Shown: positions 49,301 to 52,962 of the stretch, piece by piece
How the letters are laid out: every line of letters starts with the position of its first letter
Numbering within the stretch: position 1 is the first letter of the stretch
DNA from: Paralvinella palmiformis
Taxonomy: Eukaryota; Annelida; Polychaeta; Terebellida; Alvinellidae
Reading direction: 5' to 3'
Assembly: GCA_025642065.1 (NCBI GenBank)
Contig: JAODUP010000048.1
Location: forward strand, 62,001 to 126,000
DNA length: 64,000 bases
The notes under the pieces: model-generated
Databases searched by the model: none
Told to the model about the DNA's origin: nothing
Seen by the model: only the letters and a program-made list of their open reading frames with translations
Translations under genes and position numbers: made by a program

Positions 49301-50172
49301 AATGGCTCCTGCTAGTAAGGGCGCTTTATTAAATATACATTATTATTATTATAGTCTAATGTTCTCACAAGAAATTGTTGTCAACAAAAGTGGCTTGGGT
49401 GCTTTTAGTTTGTGGGAAAAGTAATTTTTTCTTTCTATAATAATGTGATTGTGGCTGATATTGCTAAGATCAAAGTTGAAAGTTTAATTCCACATCCTTT
49501 TTTTATTGGTATTTTGTTCCTGATTTCATTTATTATTGTGGATGAAATTTTCACAGGTCATGCAAAGTAGCAACTAGTTCTTTTAATCAGCAGTCTATCA
49601 ATTCTTTAAACAAATTCCAATGTAACTTTTCCTGTGTGTCACCAAATTCAGCTGTGTGATGAAAACATACTCGTACAATGGGGAATCTACTGGGATATAA
49701 ATATTCTTGTTGAATAATTCTGTAAACATTGCCCATTCATTAATTCAGTAGATATTTGTGCTTGGTAGTTTTCTCTCAGTGTTAAGTGTGTGCTTCTCAG
49801 TCAAATAATTGTTGTATTTCTGTCATATGCTGATGTACATTAACTTTCATTTGTAGCATCTGTCTTTTAGTGTTAGTATTATACATGTGTAGAATATTCA
49901 TCAGGTATTTAGGATGATATGGTTTTGATTCTTTTGGTATGGTTAACTTGCCTTACTATGGCAACAGGCTGTAGTCAAAACAATGGTAAAATGGGTTTGT
50001 GGTAAATTCTTAAGTAACTATTCATTTATGCAGGACAAGTTTGTAGCACTTGCTTAATCATCCTTTAAAAGTGTTCTTTGCCTTTTGATTCTTGCAGCTT
50101 TTCAAGAAGGCCAAAGCAAAAGGCTACGGAGAGCACGACATAGCAGCTGTATACAGAGCAGCTGACTTGTGA
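4475..50172 (+). CDS. GLYR1: GLYR1/NPAC homologue (PWWP + beta-hydroxyacid dehydrogenase-like), 5' exon(s) missing
   Basis: Spliced gene. Exons: 4475-4613, 8025-8075, 13030-13344, 18171-18365, 36512-36622, 38147-38248, 38843-39005, 43271-43450, then either 46921-47048 or 47635-47762, then 50098-50172 ending in TGA. All phases agree and the joined frame is about 485 codons; human GLYR1 has about 550, so roughly 50 N-terminal residues lie before the window. Domains in order: end of the PWWP domain (HAWIPEE-like start), a basic Ser/Thr/Pro-rich linker without a clear AT-hook, a Rossmann fold ([11 protein letters not shown], then VWNRTPSK, an Arg pattern that suits NADP), the substrate-site motif DLSTVD, the [11 protein letters not shown] motif, and the [11 protein letters not shown] helix with a lysine at the catalytic position. 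Known of the family: a nucleosome-destabilising nuclear factor of transcribed chromatin and partner of LSD2/KDM1B. Inferred here: the same nuclear role, perhaps with an active enzyme. Confidence 0.93.
4837..5000 (+). mobile_element. tRNA-derived SINE, family B (degenerate)
   Basis: A-box-like ttggttaaagcattg and the family tail (gtgtaaccagt, aggctaaacaattcta) shared with copies at 22508, 33072, 33283 and 59727. Diverged, without visible target duplication. Confidence 0.6.
5799..6700. repeat. Dispersed ~0.65-kb repeat, copy 1, interrupted by a MITE
   Basis: Matches 14142-15047 over long stretches, for example gtattgcttctagga at the left, aataaattaaaagaaaa in the middle and aagtgcccatgttacatt at the right. 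Copy 1 is split by the MITE at 5974-6232; copy 2 is split by a different insertion. The type of the host element is not clear; no long open frame. Confidence 0.8.
5974..6232. mobile_element. 259-bp MITE with 16-bp terminal inverted repeats
   Basis: Starts CAGTGTTCCAGCTAGG and ends with its exact reverse complement minus the window edge (ctagctggaacactg). It sits inside repeat copy 1 and is absent from copy 2, which proves insertion. The CAGTGTT terminus suits hAT, but no 8-bp target duplication is clear. Confidence 0.8.
6701..8024. other. GLYR1 intron sequence without recognised elements
   Basis: AT-rich, no coding or repeat signal identified; the open frame at 6991-7263 has no recognisable features. 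Confidence 0.5.
8025..8075 (+). CDS. GLYR1: GLYR1 exon: short charged linker
   Basis: 17 codons, phase 0 on both sides, acceptor ttttcag, donor gtacta. It encodes a highly charged peptide beginning [10 protein letters not shown], as expected directly after the PWWP domain, where family members have a Lys/Glu/Ser-rich linker. The exon is small and its placement rests on splice sites, phase and composition. Confidence 0.75.
8853..9659. mobile_element. 0.8-kb DNA element with ~140-bp inverted repeats, P-element-like termini
   Basis: Positions 8853-8992 and 9520-9659 are near-perfect reverse complements; both ends start CATGAT(G/A)ACGTCAAAAA. CATGATG is the start of the Drosophila P-element terminal repeat. 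A short frame starting at the inner edge of the left repeat (ATG at 8987) reads [14 protein letters not shown], loosely like the start of a THAP zinc finger, the DNA-binding domain of P-type transposases. No 8-bp target duplication is seen. Non-autonomous. Confidence 0.75.
9700..11785. other. GLYR1 intron sequence without recognised elements
   Basis: AT-rich. The segment 11390-11720 has a more gene-like composition and might be an old LINE fragment on the minus strand, but I could not match it to a known domain. Confidence 0.4.
11793..12019. mobile_element. 227-bp Tc1/mariner-Tigger-like MITE
   Basis: Flanked by TA on both sides (11791-11792 and 12020-12021). Termini CAGTCAGGTCCGTTATAAC (left) and, reversed, CAGTCGGATCCTGTTATAAC (right). 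The TA target, CAGTC start and ...TTATAAC pattern resemble pogo/Tigger elements. No coding capacity. Confidence 0.75.
12022..13029. other. GLYR1 intron sequence without recognised elements
   Basis: Ordinary AT-rich intron up to the basic-linker exon; an open frame runs through the end of it into the exon but shows no protein-like features before the splice site. Confidence 0.5.
13030..13344 (+). CDS. GLYR1: GLYR1 exon: basic, Ser/Thr/Pro-rich linker
   Basis: 105 codons, phase 0/0, acceptor ttatacag, donor gtgaga. Rich in Lys, Arg, Ser, Thr and Pro, with basic clusters such as KVAKRRSS and IKRSRLQGK that could serve nuclear import and DNA binding. Several TP/SP sites are visible. The canonical RGRP AT-hook of vertebrate GLYR1 is not present. 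The open frame runs on into the intron on both sides, so the limits come from the splice motifs. Confidence 0.85.
14142..15047. repeat. Dispersed repeat, copy 2, interrupted by a different insertion
   Basis: Second copy of the repeat at 5799-6700. Here the interruption is 14411 to about 14740. Because each copy carries its own insertion, the host repeat is older than both. Confidence 0.8.
14411..14740 (+). mobile_element. Inserted element of the GGGACAGTCCACC family
   Basis: Starts ttaaagggacagtccacca; related by eye (for example taggaaataatcc and attactg blocks) to the reverse complement of 17341-17680. It may be a TTAA-targeting DNA element, but no matching right terminus is seen. Confidence 0.5.
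15172..15810 (-). pseudogene. LINE reverse-transcriptase fragment, decayed
   Basis: On the minus strand: [12 protein letters not shown] near 15670-15725, then the catalytic box YADD (15487-15498) followed by VLICS, then in another frame [16 protein letters not shown] and [19 protein letters not shown] down to a stop at about 15193. This is the palm-to-thumb part of a non-LTR retrotransposon reverse transcriptase with frameshifts and stops. The clade is not certain. Confidence 0.85.
17041..17068. repeat. (TA)n microsatellite
   Basis: Fourteen TA units, then cctacctacc. Confidence 0.97.
17341..17680 (-). mobile_element. Second copy of the GGGACAGTCCACC family, reversed
   Basis: Reverse complement starts ttaaggaacagttcaccctcag and follows 14411-14740 at low identity. 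Left limit approximate. Confidence 0.45.
17699..18018 (-). mobile_element. tRNA-derived SINE with LINE-type (ATT)n tail, minus strand
   Basis: Read on the minus strand: tRNA-like head with A box (gaattagagca) and B box (gttcgaggc), a unique body, and a tail ending gctatataaatatca then tatt repeats. The tail is like the 3' ends of L2/CR1-type LINEs, the usual mobilising partner. It lies 150 bp before the Rossmann exon of GLYR1. Confidence 0.8.
18171..18365 (+). CDS. GLYR1: GLYR1 exon: linker and Rossmann-fold start
   Basis: 65 codons, phase 0/0, acceptor ttcattgcag, donor gtaagt. It holds the dinucleotide-binding motif [11 protein letters not shown] followed by [14 protein letters not shown]. 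The Arg after Asn at the end of the second strand is the pattern of NADP-preferring beta-hydroxyacid dehydrogenases. The stretch before the fold ([11 protein letters not shown]) sits where vertebrate GLYR1 has its KDM1B-contacting linker, but it does not resemble it closely. Confidence 0.95.
18728..20227 (+). mobile_element. hAT transposon remnant (~1.5 kb)
   Basis: Termini TAGAGCCCTGCATGGGTTGG and, reversed, TAAGAGCCCTGCACAGGTTGG. Both ends carry clusters of GGGTTGGGT-type motifs, as hAT subterminal transposase sites do. Inside, 19679-19910 (+) ends in [20 protein letters not shown], the hAT C-terminal dimerisation domain. Flanking octamers gtatgcac and gagtacac match at five of eight positions only. 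Coding part mostly deleted. Confidence 0.85.
19805..19912 (+). pseudogene. hAT transposase C-terminal (dimerisation) fragment
   Basis: Reads [20 protein letters not shown] then GQVVSARRS and a stop. The A-S-E-R-x-F-S motif is diagnostic of the hAT dimerisation domain (ZBED/hAT proteins). No BED finger or catalytic region is preserved nearby. Confidence 0.85.
20228..21540. other. Intron sequence; short LINE-like 3' end at the right
   Basis: No coding signal. A SINE-B-like tail is suggested at about 20520-20560. At 21541-21583 the sequence ttagtaaggacacttaatta and the following aatatacattattatt match the 3' end of the LINE remnant at 49300-49352, so a severely truncated copy ends here. Confidence 0.5.
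21733..21900 (+). mobile_element. tRNA-derived SINE, family A
   Basis: Intact-looking Pol III boxes: A box TGGTCTAGTTGG and B box GAGTTCGAATC; body with ttgctcggcccatttagc and tail caaaagtggccgtaaaacat. Possible target duplication ccatgctatctct / ccatgttatccct (11 of 13). Not a functional tRNA: the stems do not pair. Confidence 0.9.
22508..22655 (+). mobile_element. tRNA-derived SINE, family B
   Basis: A box gtggctagagcac, B box gggtttgaacc, tail gtgtgaccagcactcaggct then aaataactcaac. Best-preserved copy of this family in the window. It sits just beyond the probable 3' end of the LRR-Ig gene. Confidence 0.85.
22720..23914 (-). other. Probable 3'UTR of the LRR-Ig gene
   Basis: About 1.2 kb after the stop without any other coding signal. 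AATAAA occurs on the minus strand at 22722-22727 (and near 22872), so polyadenylation may occur about there. The SINE at 22508-22655 lies just beyond. The end point is inferred. Confidence 0.35.
23915..27025 (-). CDS. LRR-Ig single-pass transmembrane receptor with hendecad-repeat cytoplasmic tail
   Basis: One uninterrupted coding exon, 1036 residues, starting at an ATG in strong context (ACCATGG). Seen in order: signal peptide (1-25), LRRNT with CxxxCxC (81-96), about eleven leucine-rich repeats (113-402) with an insert at 174-200, LRRCT with WHCDCDLIW (411-462), an Ig-like domain with Cys486 and Cys570 and the DAGNYTC motif, a membrane span (592-620), basic stop-transfer residues, eleven-residue repeats (647-786), a conserved-looking block around 787-820, a Ser/Thr-rich tail and the C-terminus SETIV. 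Known: LRR-Ig proteins are mostly neuronal adhesion or signalling receptors (Kekkon, LINGO, LRIG classes). I do not recognise the exact orthologue; the tail is not that of LINGO or LRIG. The gene lies antisense inside a GLYR1 intron. Confidence 0.93.
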   Translation of the reverse strand: MAPIMFISILLTCLAAAPIAMQPADIGSREMNMSAVAARSLVTSASDGQEAFYTYTMDSVGDAHTDEALLLPEDASMRDACLFICSCDSIKKRVDCSSRRLNKIPQILPEDVQYLDLSQNNISQIADADLMSLSNLLSLDLSHNELHQLPLAVFSKNHYLEILLVRDNHLENIDIFGPDPKSAGMKLSNASRSEDPTVKPEVCNVTNLQLLDLADNNLSSLPSGFLDIFPNLKSLVLDENNLGELPNIFAHQVHTLQYLSINGNYIQRFNCTSLWPLTQLQVADFGNNWLVQLPKRMCSKELESLKTLTLSGNPLIALSPGAFMNMTSLNSLHLMHLNGLRYLPKHAFTGLVNLRSLNISHSPNLRFIHKEAFKGLHTLETLDISYCNISWMGEELVENTTFTLILEGNPWHCDCDLIWLTQWLKQKQKQNWDRQPTLVCHQPSNLLGHSLLNDTIVSSMVCEAPDVVELNTTLWFKIASSAVIDCLNSGHAKTKVTWITPKKQIFVYDPKHQDFYNSDPDRSSYHVGHYWHKDRSYHDITEWENRIAILYNGSLYLDYVTRLDAGNYTCLVNSGHLNETVIIGVRLNYAVLSWLKLYTIIWGFICAFTFFFLTMVVTVIRYYAFKCSSEERRKRKSIREVLDSLQDFKTIQIDRLCAYKTAKINKFSAFKTDKMHKLVAFKTAKIDKLRTYKQVTVASVFHHLEKMREHYNFQMNRVKDNCTQQAEKLRENYSSQMGRIKGYKSEKIDLIRDNYSSQVLKIKEYRAFQMNKLREQYKLQQQHLLKLMELLDIGNCLTIVEAECMRTESMIFDPNISIDLEAEPVHVQRDMDLSDVESEYVTAGSQSDLSVSDTMITTNTLPPHYSQNYSRDGGRPTKLSLKPKHNAKKKQASNNKHTRHRVSTCSDTSSDRSSPSHFSVQIIPEPLPAPPAFTYNAGELNEVQLEQLVDSMESDMFSVYQMTPSSAHYDQDASTADGPSTRNMQARNSVTDSTSTAYDTAEQSREQSPQPSDADCGQGISGGQTAKDVLPSETIV
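27026..27127 (-). other. 5'UTR part of the LRR-Ig gene, with upstream 3' splice site
   Basis: On the minus strand a pyrimidine-rich tract ending in gatttcag (27128-27143 on +) is an excellent 3' splice site 102 nt before the start codon, so the coding exon probably starts at 27127 and at least one 5'UTR exon lies further right. A minus-strand donor (CTGG|gtaagt, exon end at 31587) next to a CpG-rich stretch is one candidate partner. Confidence 0.5.
27213..27377 (+). mobile_element. SINE family A, degenerate + copy (left half of an inverted pair)
   Basis: Starts gaggcgcctccatggtctaa; body ggtgactcggtccatttagc matches family A. It faces a minus-strand copy 47 bp away. Confidence 0.8.
27424..27590 (-). 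mobile_element. SINE family A, minus copy (right half of an inverted pair)
   Basis: Reverse complement starts ggcgcctcggtggtctagca, with B box gttcgaat-like (+: aaattcgaacac) and body aggtcgctcggcccatttag. Together with 27213-27377 it forms an inverted repeat in the 5'UTR intron of the LRR-Ig gene. Confidence 0.9.
29488..29515. repeat. (TC)n microsatellite
   Basis: About fourteen TC units followed by a short GT run. Confidence 0.97.
31090..31122. repeat. (TA)n microsatellite
   Basis: About sixteen TA units. Confidence 0.97.
31390..31454 (+). repeat. 29-bp-stem hairpin, 7-nt loop
   Basis: Arms 31390-31418 and 31426-31454 are reverse complements except at two positions. In a + strand RNA both differences become G-U pairs, so the stem is fully paired in the sense of GLYR1 but has two A-C mismatches on the other strand. 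It could be a tiny palindromic element or a small-RNA precursor. Confidence 0.85.
31505..31527. repeat. (GT)n microsatellite
   Basis: About eleven GT units. Confidence 0.95.
31700..32075. promoter_or_regulatory. CpG-rich stretch, candidate promoter of the nested LRR-Ig gene
   Basis: CpG dinucleotides are dense here (ggcggc, gtccgcgag, gaccgtcgg, ggtcggcgcc, accgcg) in a window that is otherwise CpG-poor. A minus-strand splice donor lies just left (31581-31587). A promoter firing leftwards would give a 5'UTR exon splicing to 27127. An open frame on the + strand inside it (31881-32066) looks like chance. Confidence 0.3.
33072..33410 (+). mobile_element. Two adjacent SINE family B pieces
   Basis: 33072-33160 has the A box (gatggcacagtggctaacgc) and an altered B box; 33283-33410 has a B box (ggtttgaatc) and the family tail gtgtgaccagtggagaggct then aaataactcaac. 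Two truncated copies, or one copy broken by unrelated sequence. Confidence 0.7.
34452..34496. repeat. Compound (CT)n(GT)n(GA)n microsatellite
   Basis: CT units, then about ten GT units, then GA units; the CT and GA ends can pair with each other. Confidence 0.95.
36512..36622 (+). CDS. GLYR1: GLYR1 exon: nucleotide-binding domain, middle
   Basis: 37 codons, phase 0/0, acceptor tctttacag, donor gtaagt. It encodes [19 protein letters not shown], matching the family stretch TPAEVVSTCDI and the variable 'VSDP' loop that binds the cofactor. It follows an intron of about 18 kb that contains the nested LRR-Ig gene. Confidence 0.95.
36623..36895 (-). other. Unrecognised minus-strand open frame next to a GLYR1 exon
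   Basis: About 90 codons without a stop, reading for example [20 protein letters not shown] and [20 protein letters not shown]. Composition is protein-like. On the minus strand it is preceded by an acceptor-like ttttgtag at its upstream edge. The frame runs on antisense through the GLYR1 exon to a stop. It may be an exon of a transposon or retrocopy inserted just after the GLYR1 donor. I do not recognise the family. Confidence 0.35.
37779..38012 (+). other. Short Cys-rich open frame, unrecognised
   Basis: 77 codons from ATG to stop, with seven cysteines, six of them in the stretch [20 protein letters not shown] and the CVKFC that follows. It starts beside acagtccgttctcaattaat, which resembles a pogo/Tigger terminal repeat. 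No matching right terminus is visible. It could be a decayed element or chance. Confidence 0.25.
38147..38248 (+). CDS. GLYR1: GLYR1 exon: substrate-site DLSTVD segment
   Basis: 34 codons, phase 0/0, acceptor ctctttcag, donor gtttgt. It encodes [19 protein letters not shown], the conserved D-x-STVD substrate-binding element of the beta-hydroxyacid dehydrogenase family. Confidence 0.95.
38843..39005 (+). CDS. GLYR1: GLYR1 exon: FLEAPV-G strand region
   Basis: 54 codons plus one base (phase 0 entry, phase 1 exit), acceptor tttcttcag, donor gtaagg. It encodes [19 protein letters not shown] and [12 protein letters not shown], very close to human GLYR1. The Gly codon at its end is completed by the next exon. 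Confidence 0.95.
39254..39456. repeat. Two-copy tandem repeat, 103-bp unit
   Basis: Copies start cattaagagtatatgatctc at 39254 and 39357 and differ at about five positions. Confidence 0.92.
40330..40365. repeat. (AT)n(AC)n microsatellite
   Basis: About ten AT units followed by eight AC units. Confidence 0.95.
40543..40599. repeat. 57-bp near-perfect palindrome
   Basis: Arms of 28 nt meet at a single central base (40571); the inner 19 bp of each arm pair perfectly (ataataattgtcctta), with two or three mismatches further out. There is essentially no loop, so it is a palindrome rather than a typical miRNA-like hairpin. Confidence 0.9.
43271..43450 (+). CDS. GLYR1: GLYR1 exon: catalytic-helix region
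   Basis: Phase 1 in and out, 180 nt, acceptor ccatttttag, donor gtcagt. It encodes [18 protein letters not shown], the long interdomain helix of the dehydrogenase. The codon AAG at 43297-43299 supplies a Lys where active family members have the catalytic lysine and vertebrate GLYR1 has Met. The rest ([12 protein letters not shown]) is typical of the family. The exon can join either of the two 128-nt alternative exons downstream, because both enter in phase 1. Confidence 0.95.
43451..45047. other. GLYR1 intron sequence without recognised elements
   Basis: AT-rich; a poly-C run at about 44707-44719. No coding or repeat signal identified before the transposon at 45056. Confidence 0.5.
45056..46478 (-). 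mobile_element. 1.4-kb DNA transposon with 9-bp flanking direct repeat
   Basis: The 9-mer GTTTTCACC occurs at 45048-45056 and again at 46478-46486. Between them the ends are inverted: CGGTGTTGGAAAT at the left and, reversed, CAGTGTTGAAAAT at the right. An 8- or 9-bp duplication with a CAGTGTTG start fits hAT or, if 9 bp, Mutator-like elements. Minus-strand frames (45336-45584, 45759-45950, 46002-46193) look protein-like but I do not recognise them, so the superfamily is open. Confidence 0.75.
45336..45584 (-). pseudogene. Unrecognised frame inside the 1.4-kb transposon
   Basis: 82 codons, ATG to stop, including [20 protein letters not shown] and a run of small and acidic residues near the C-terminus. 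The composition is protein-like. It lies entirely within the element bounded by the GTTTTCACC repeats, so it is probably a transposon-encoded exon or fragment. No known catalytic motif seen. Confidence 0.4.
46487..46920. other. Intron sequence before alternative exon A
   Basis: AT-rich with T-runs; ends in the polypyrimidine tract and acceptor of exon A. Confidence 0.6.
46921..47048 (+). CDS. GLYR1: GLYR1 alternative exon A (divergent copy)
   Basis: 128 nt, phase 1 entry and phase 0 exit, acceptor gccattacag after a T-run, donor gtacac (weaker). It encodes 43 residues ending LHTAAAVTE. It is a tandem copy of the exon at 47635-47762: same length, same phases, gapless alignment with 19 of 43 residues identical, concentrated in the last 25 residues. 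It has lost the family signature QKDLRL (here LKDCQL). The frame is intact. It may be a mutually exclusive exon with a changed C-terminal helix, or a decaying duplicate. Confidence 0.75.
47049..47634. other. Intron between the two alternative GLYR1 exons (586 nt)
   Basis: No further exon copy and no obvious selector/docking repeat seen. It is too long for simple steric exclusion of the two exons, so another mechanism would be needed. Confidence 0.6.
47635..47762 (+). CDS. GLYR1: GLYR1 alternative exon B (canonical-like copy)
   Basis: 128 nt, phase 1 entry and phase 0 exit, acceptor tctacttggcag, donor gtgaga. It encodes 43 residues including [13 protein letters not shown] and VGAAVNE, which match the family signature QKDLRLALALGD and AAANE of GLYR1. 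It is therefore the copy nearer to the ancestral exon. Joining exon A directly to this exon would read it in the wrong phase and meet TGA at its second codon, so the two cannot be used together in a normal transcript. Confidence 0.85.
48034..48246. mobile_element. Solo right end of the 54967-55943 DNA element
   Basis: Follows 55756-55943 closely (ttactgacttggaatcg, gtattatcactggcaat, atccagactgcaattaaca, ending ggcaaggtctatta). Only the right part is present. Confidence 0.85.
49064..49352 (+). pseudogene. 3' end of an L2/CR1-like LINE (ORF2 C-terminus and tail), frameshifted
   Basis: Frame 1 reads [11 protein letters not shown] (from 49064), then a shift near 49116, then [20 protein letters not shown] and [12 protein letters not shown] with a stop at 49213-49215. 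This is the conserved C-terminal block found after the reverse transcriptase in many CR1/L2-like elements. The 3' part ends with gcgcctttgaatggctcctg, then an ATT-repeat tail. Confidence 0.88.
50098..50172 (+). CDS. GLYR1: GLYR1 terminal coding exon
   Basis: 24 codons and TGA, acceptor gattcttgcag, entry phase 0. It encodes [20 protein letters not shown], the conserved C-terminal helix (human ends [22 protein letters not shown]). It can follow either alternative exon in frame. Confidence 0.95.
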   Translation, partial: LFKKAKAKGYGEHDIAAVYRAADL

Positions 50173-50230
50173 GGAGTGTCTATACCATTAGGTAGTTCAC
50201 CATCCAGAGTTGCTTCTAGCTGCAATCCTG

Positions 50231-50235
<5 letters not shown>

Positions 50236-50269
<34 letters not shown>
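50236..50269. repeat. (TA)n microsatellite in the GLYR1 3'UTR
   Basis: About seventeen TA units, 64 nt after the stop codon. Confidence 0.97.
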
Positions 50270-50272
<3 letters not shown>

Positions 50273-50608
50273 GTGTGTGTCTTTGTGGGTGCACCATGTA
50301 AACTGTATGAAGGGATGCATTCCTTTGGATCAGATGGTTATGTCATCCTCTAAGCAAGGTGATTTTGTAGATACGAAAACAAGAAGTTTGCATGAAAGTA
50401 TCATTTTTACACACATCTGAGAGTTGATCCAGTTAGTTAATCTTATACATTTCAAGCAGCATGTTGTTACAGTGATAGATATCATCATGTAATGGACTGT
50501 TCTCACATAGAATGTATGCCATTTCTGTTTGGCATACACAAGCCACTGATGCATTTTATGTAATGTGAGTGTGTTACCTGTGCTGCACAAGAAATATCTC
50601 AATCACCC

Positions 50609-50614
50609 AATAAA
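50609..50614 (+). promoter_or_regulatory. Polyadenylation signal AATAAA (GLYR1)
   Basis: First AATAAA after the stop, 437 nt downstream, followed by GT-rich sequence (gtgctgatggg, tggatgttgtgctg). Confidence 0.5.
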
Positions 50615-50632
50615 CTGTGCTGATGGGAGTAC

Positions 50633-51502
50633 ATTTCTGGAATGGATGTTGTGCTGATAAATTGAACTTGATCATATGACTCCTTCATATAAATGTCACA
50701 TCATTGTAAATGTTGTTCTTGAATCAATTTTCAGGAGTGTCTTTAATGTGTTACTGTAAATTTCTTATCAGTCCTTCAAACACTGAGTGAAGAAATATCT
50801 TCTATTGCTGTTTGGCCATTCTAGTTTAACTTGATCTATCAGCCAACTGTTTTGATGTTTGCTTGAGTCACAAAGCTATTGTTTTCACTGTGTATTAACA
50901 ATTAGTGTCTGTTAAATAAATTGATGATTGGATAATAATTTTAGCCAAGTTATTTTAAGTAATGTAGTAAGGCAAATAAACTGTTTTATCAACATTGTAA
51001 TATAACTAATTTTTATTTATGTAGTTCCTTTAAAACATGTGGTTCTTGATGATGATGATAATTCTTCCAGATTAGTAGCTTACAATAAGAACAATAAATG
51101 ATATTATTGTTGTCCACTTGACTGATAATATTGCTGACAGTCTGGGACAGGTACAAATAGAATGACTGATGAATGCAGTTGATGACCATAGGAGCTTATG
51201 CGAGATCATCAAATAAATATTCGTTATCAGTGGAAAATTTCAAACTGCATTTTAACTTTATATTTCAACTGTATTTTAGGAATTTGTTGTTGAATAATTG
51301 TAATGTTTTATTCTCGTGATAAATGTTTTAATAGTCTCTTAGCAGAGTGTTATTGTAACATCTGTCTTGTACCACTAAATAGTTTATATTCCATTTTTAG
51401 TATATGTCTGTATAACTAGATAGCATTGTAAGATATATTTCACATTAGACACGAGTAGATCTTTAGAATGTAAAAGCTTAGGCATTGCGTAAATTTCTGA
51501 GT

Positions 51503-51536
<34 letters not shown>

Positions 51537-52945
51537 GTAATATGATTCAGTGAAGAAAATGTGCTAGATACATAATTTGTTCTTTTATAAATGGCATACA
51601 AGGGAATAAAAGTGCATTAAGTTACTAAAGCAACACACAAGATAACAAAAACATACTTCATGAATGTGTGGTGATCCACCACCATGCTCAGCTGAAACAG
51701 CGTGGCCAGATATATTTATTTTAAAAAACAAAACAAGTCTACTGGTGCTATCTACTATAATTTAATTAAACCAATAAATTAGATTTCAGGCTTGACTATT
51801 TTCTGATAACTAAATCTATGAATTCTCCCATTGTAGCTTGACCTAGATCTTATTTTTTTATAATAAATGAAATATTTAATATACTGTAATTTTTATAAGA
51901 TTATTTGAGAAACATCTGTTTTGCCACAATTATACTGATCATAATCAAAGAATATTGAACATGAGAAATATATATTAACATTGTCCACTTGGATTCAGTA
52001 GTTGAAGCACAAAAGTATTTCGTGCTTTTAGTTTAGTATTTGGGATAAGTACCTACAATTAGACATTACTACAGAGAGCATAATTAATATGTTTTTCAAT
52101 CCATTACTCATATTATTACTATTACGCTTAAATTTAGTTTAGTGCAGTTGGGCCTGGTTAATGGACTATATCATTAGAATGATTATTATATTTTAAGACT
52201 ACATTTGCATCCAATACCATCCAAAATAATGTTGGTAAAATGATCATGAAAACATAATGAAATAACTTTAGGTTTAAACGCATTTGTCTATAATTATTTG
52301 ATTATTTAAGAAACTGCAAATACATTTACACACATAGTGAAATTTTGTTACGTTGTACACCTGTGTCTCCATCTATAGGCAAAGGAAAGTTGTGGGCGTT
52401 GCAACGCTTTCTTGTAGTGCACATCGTATTAATGGTACACTTATGTTATTAAAGGAAGTAAACCTTATTACTGATCGTAAATAATATGTTTCCGCACTAT
52501 CTTCAGAAACTGAACGCCACTGTAATATAAAACACATTTACATTAACATGTAATATTTGCCTGCCTTCAGTTATTGTAGAATGAAACGACTCTGTATTGT
52601 CAAATCAAGTGCGTTTCTATTTATGGAATAGCTACATGGCGTATGGATATGATAGTCAGCAACGAATTGGACTGCCTAGATACTGGAACTATTTCTTGTT
52701 GATTTTTGGATGAAGTTAGCAATTGTTGGCTTAAATATCGAAAATATTATATTGTGTTGCTTTAAATCTTCGATTGTGGTGGCACTTATTAGTGTCCGCT
52801 ACAGTAGCTAGCATTATAGCTTCATCTAAATAAGTAACTTTTCTGTATCTGGAAATACCTGGCCTGGTTGGTTCGAGAAACCAAGTCGGAAAACCTACGG
52901 GTTTTCTTCTAGATGGTTTAACCATCCGAGTCGTTACCATTCACA
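50633..52945. other. Spacer between GLYR1 and AFF, including AFF promoter and 5'UTR
   Basis: About 2.3 kb AT-rich sequence between the GLYR1 polyadenylation signals and the AFF start codon. It holds a GT microsatellite (51502-51535). The AFF transcription start should lie in the right half; CpGs become more frequent from about 52380, but I see no clear TATA box or initiator. Confidence 0.4.
51502..51535. repeat. (GT)n microsatellite
   Basis: About sixteen GT units. Confidence 0.97.
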
Positions 52946-52962
52946 ATGGCAAGCCCATCGTG
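52946..52962 (+). CDS. AFF: AFF first coding exon (17 nt)
   Basis: Start in good context (cacaATGG), MASPS plus two bases, donor gtaaga. The phase fits exactly the phase 2 entry of the exon at 57651. The two bases TG plus T make Cys. A stop in frame 24 nt upstream excludes an earlier start on this exon. Confidence 0.65.

Larger units (their letters stand above)
47763..50097. other. Last GLYR1 intron, with transposon end and LINE remnant
   Basis: Contains the partial DNA-element copy 48034-48246 and the LINE 3' end 49064-49352. The rest is AT-rich without recognised content. Confidence 0.6.
50173..50632 (+). other. GLYR1 3'UTR, to probable polyadenylation signal
   Basis: Non-coding sequence after the stop, with a TA microsatellite (50236-50269) and a short GT run. 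AATAAA at 50609-50614 is followed by GT-rich sequence, which suits cleavage soon after. Further AATAAA motifs at about 50915 and 50974 could give longer 3'UTRs. The end point is inferred. Confidence 0.45.
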
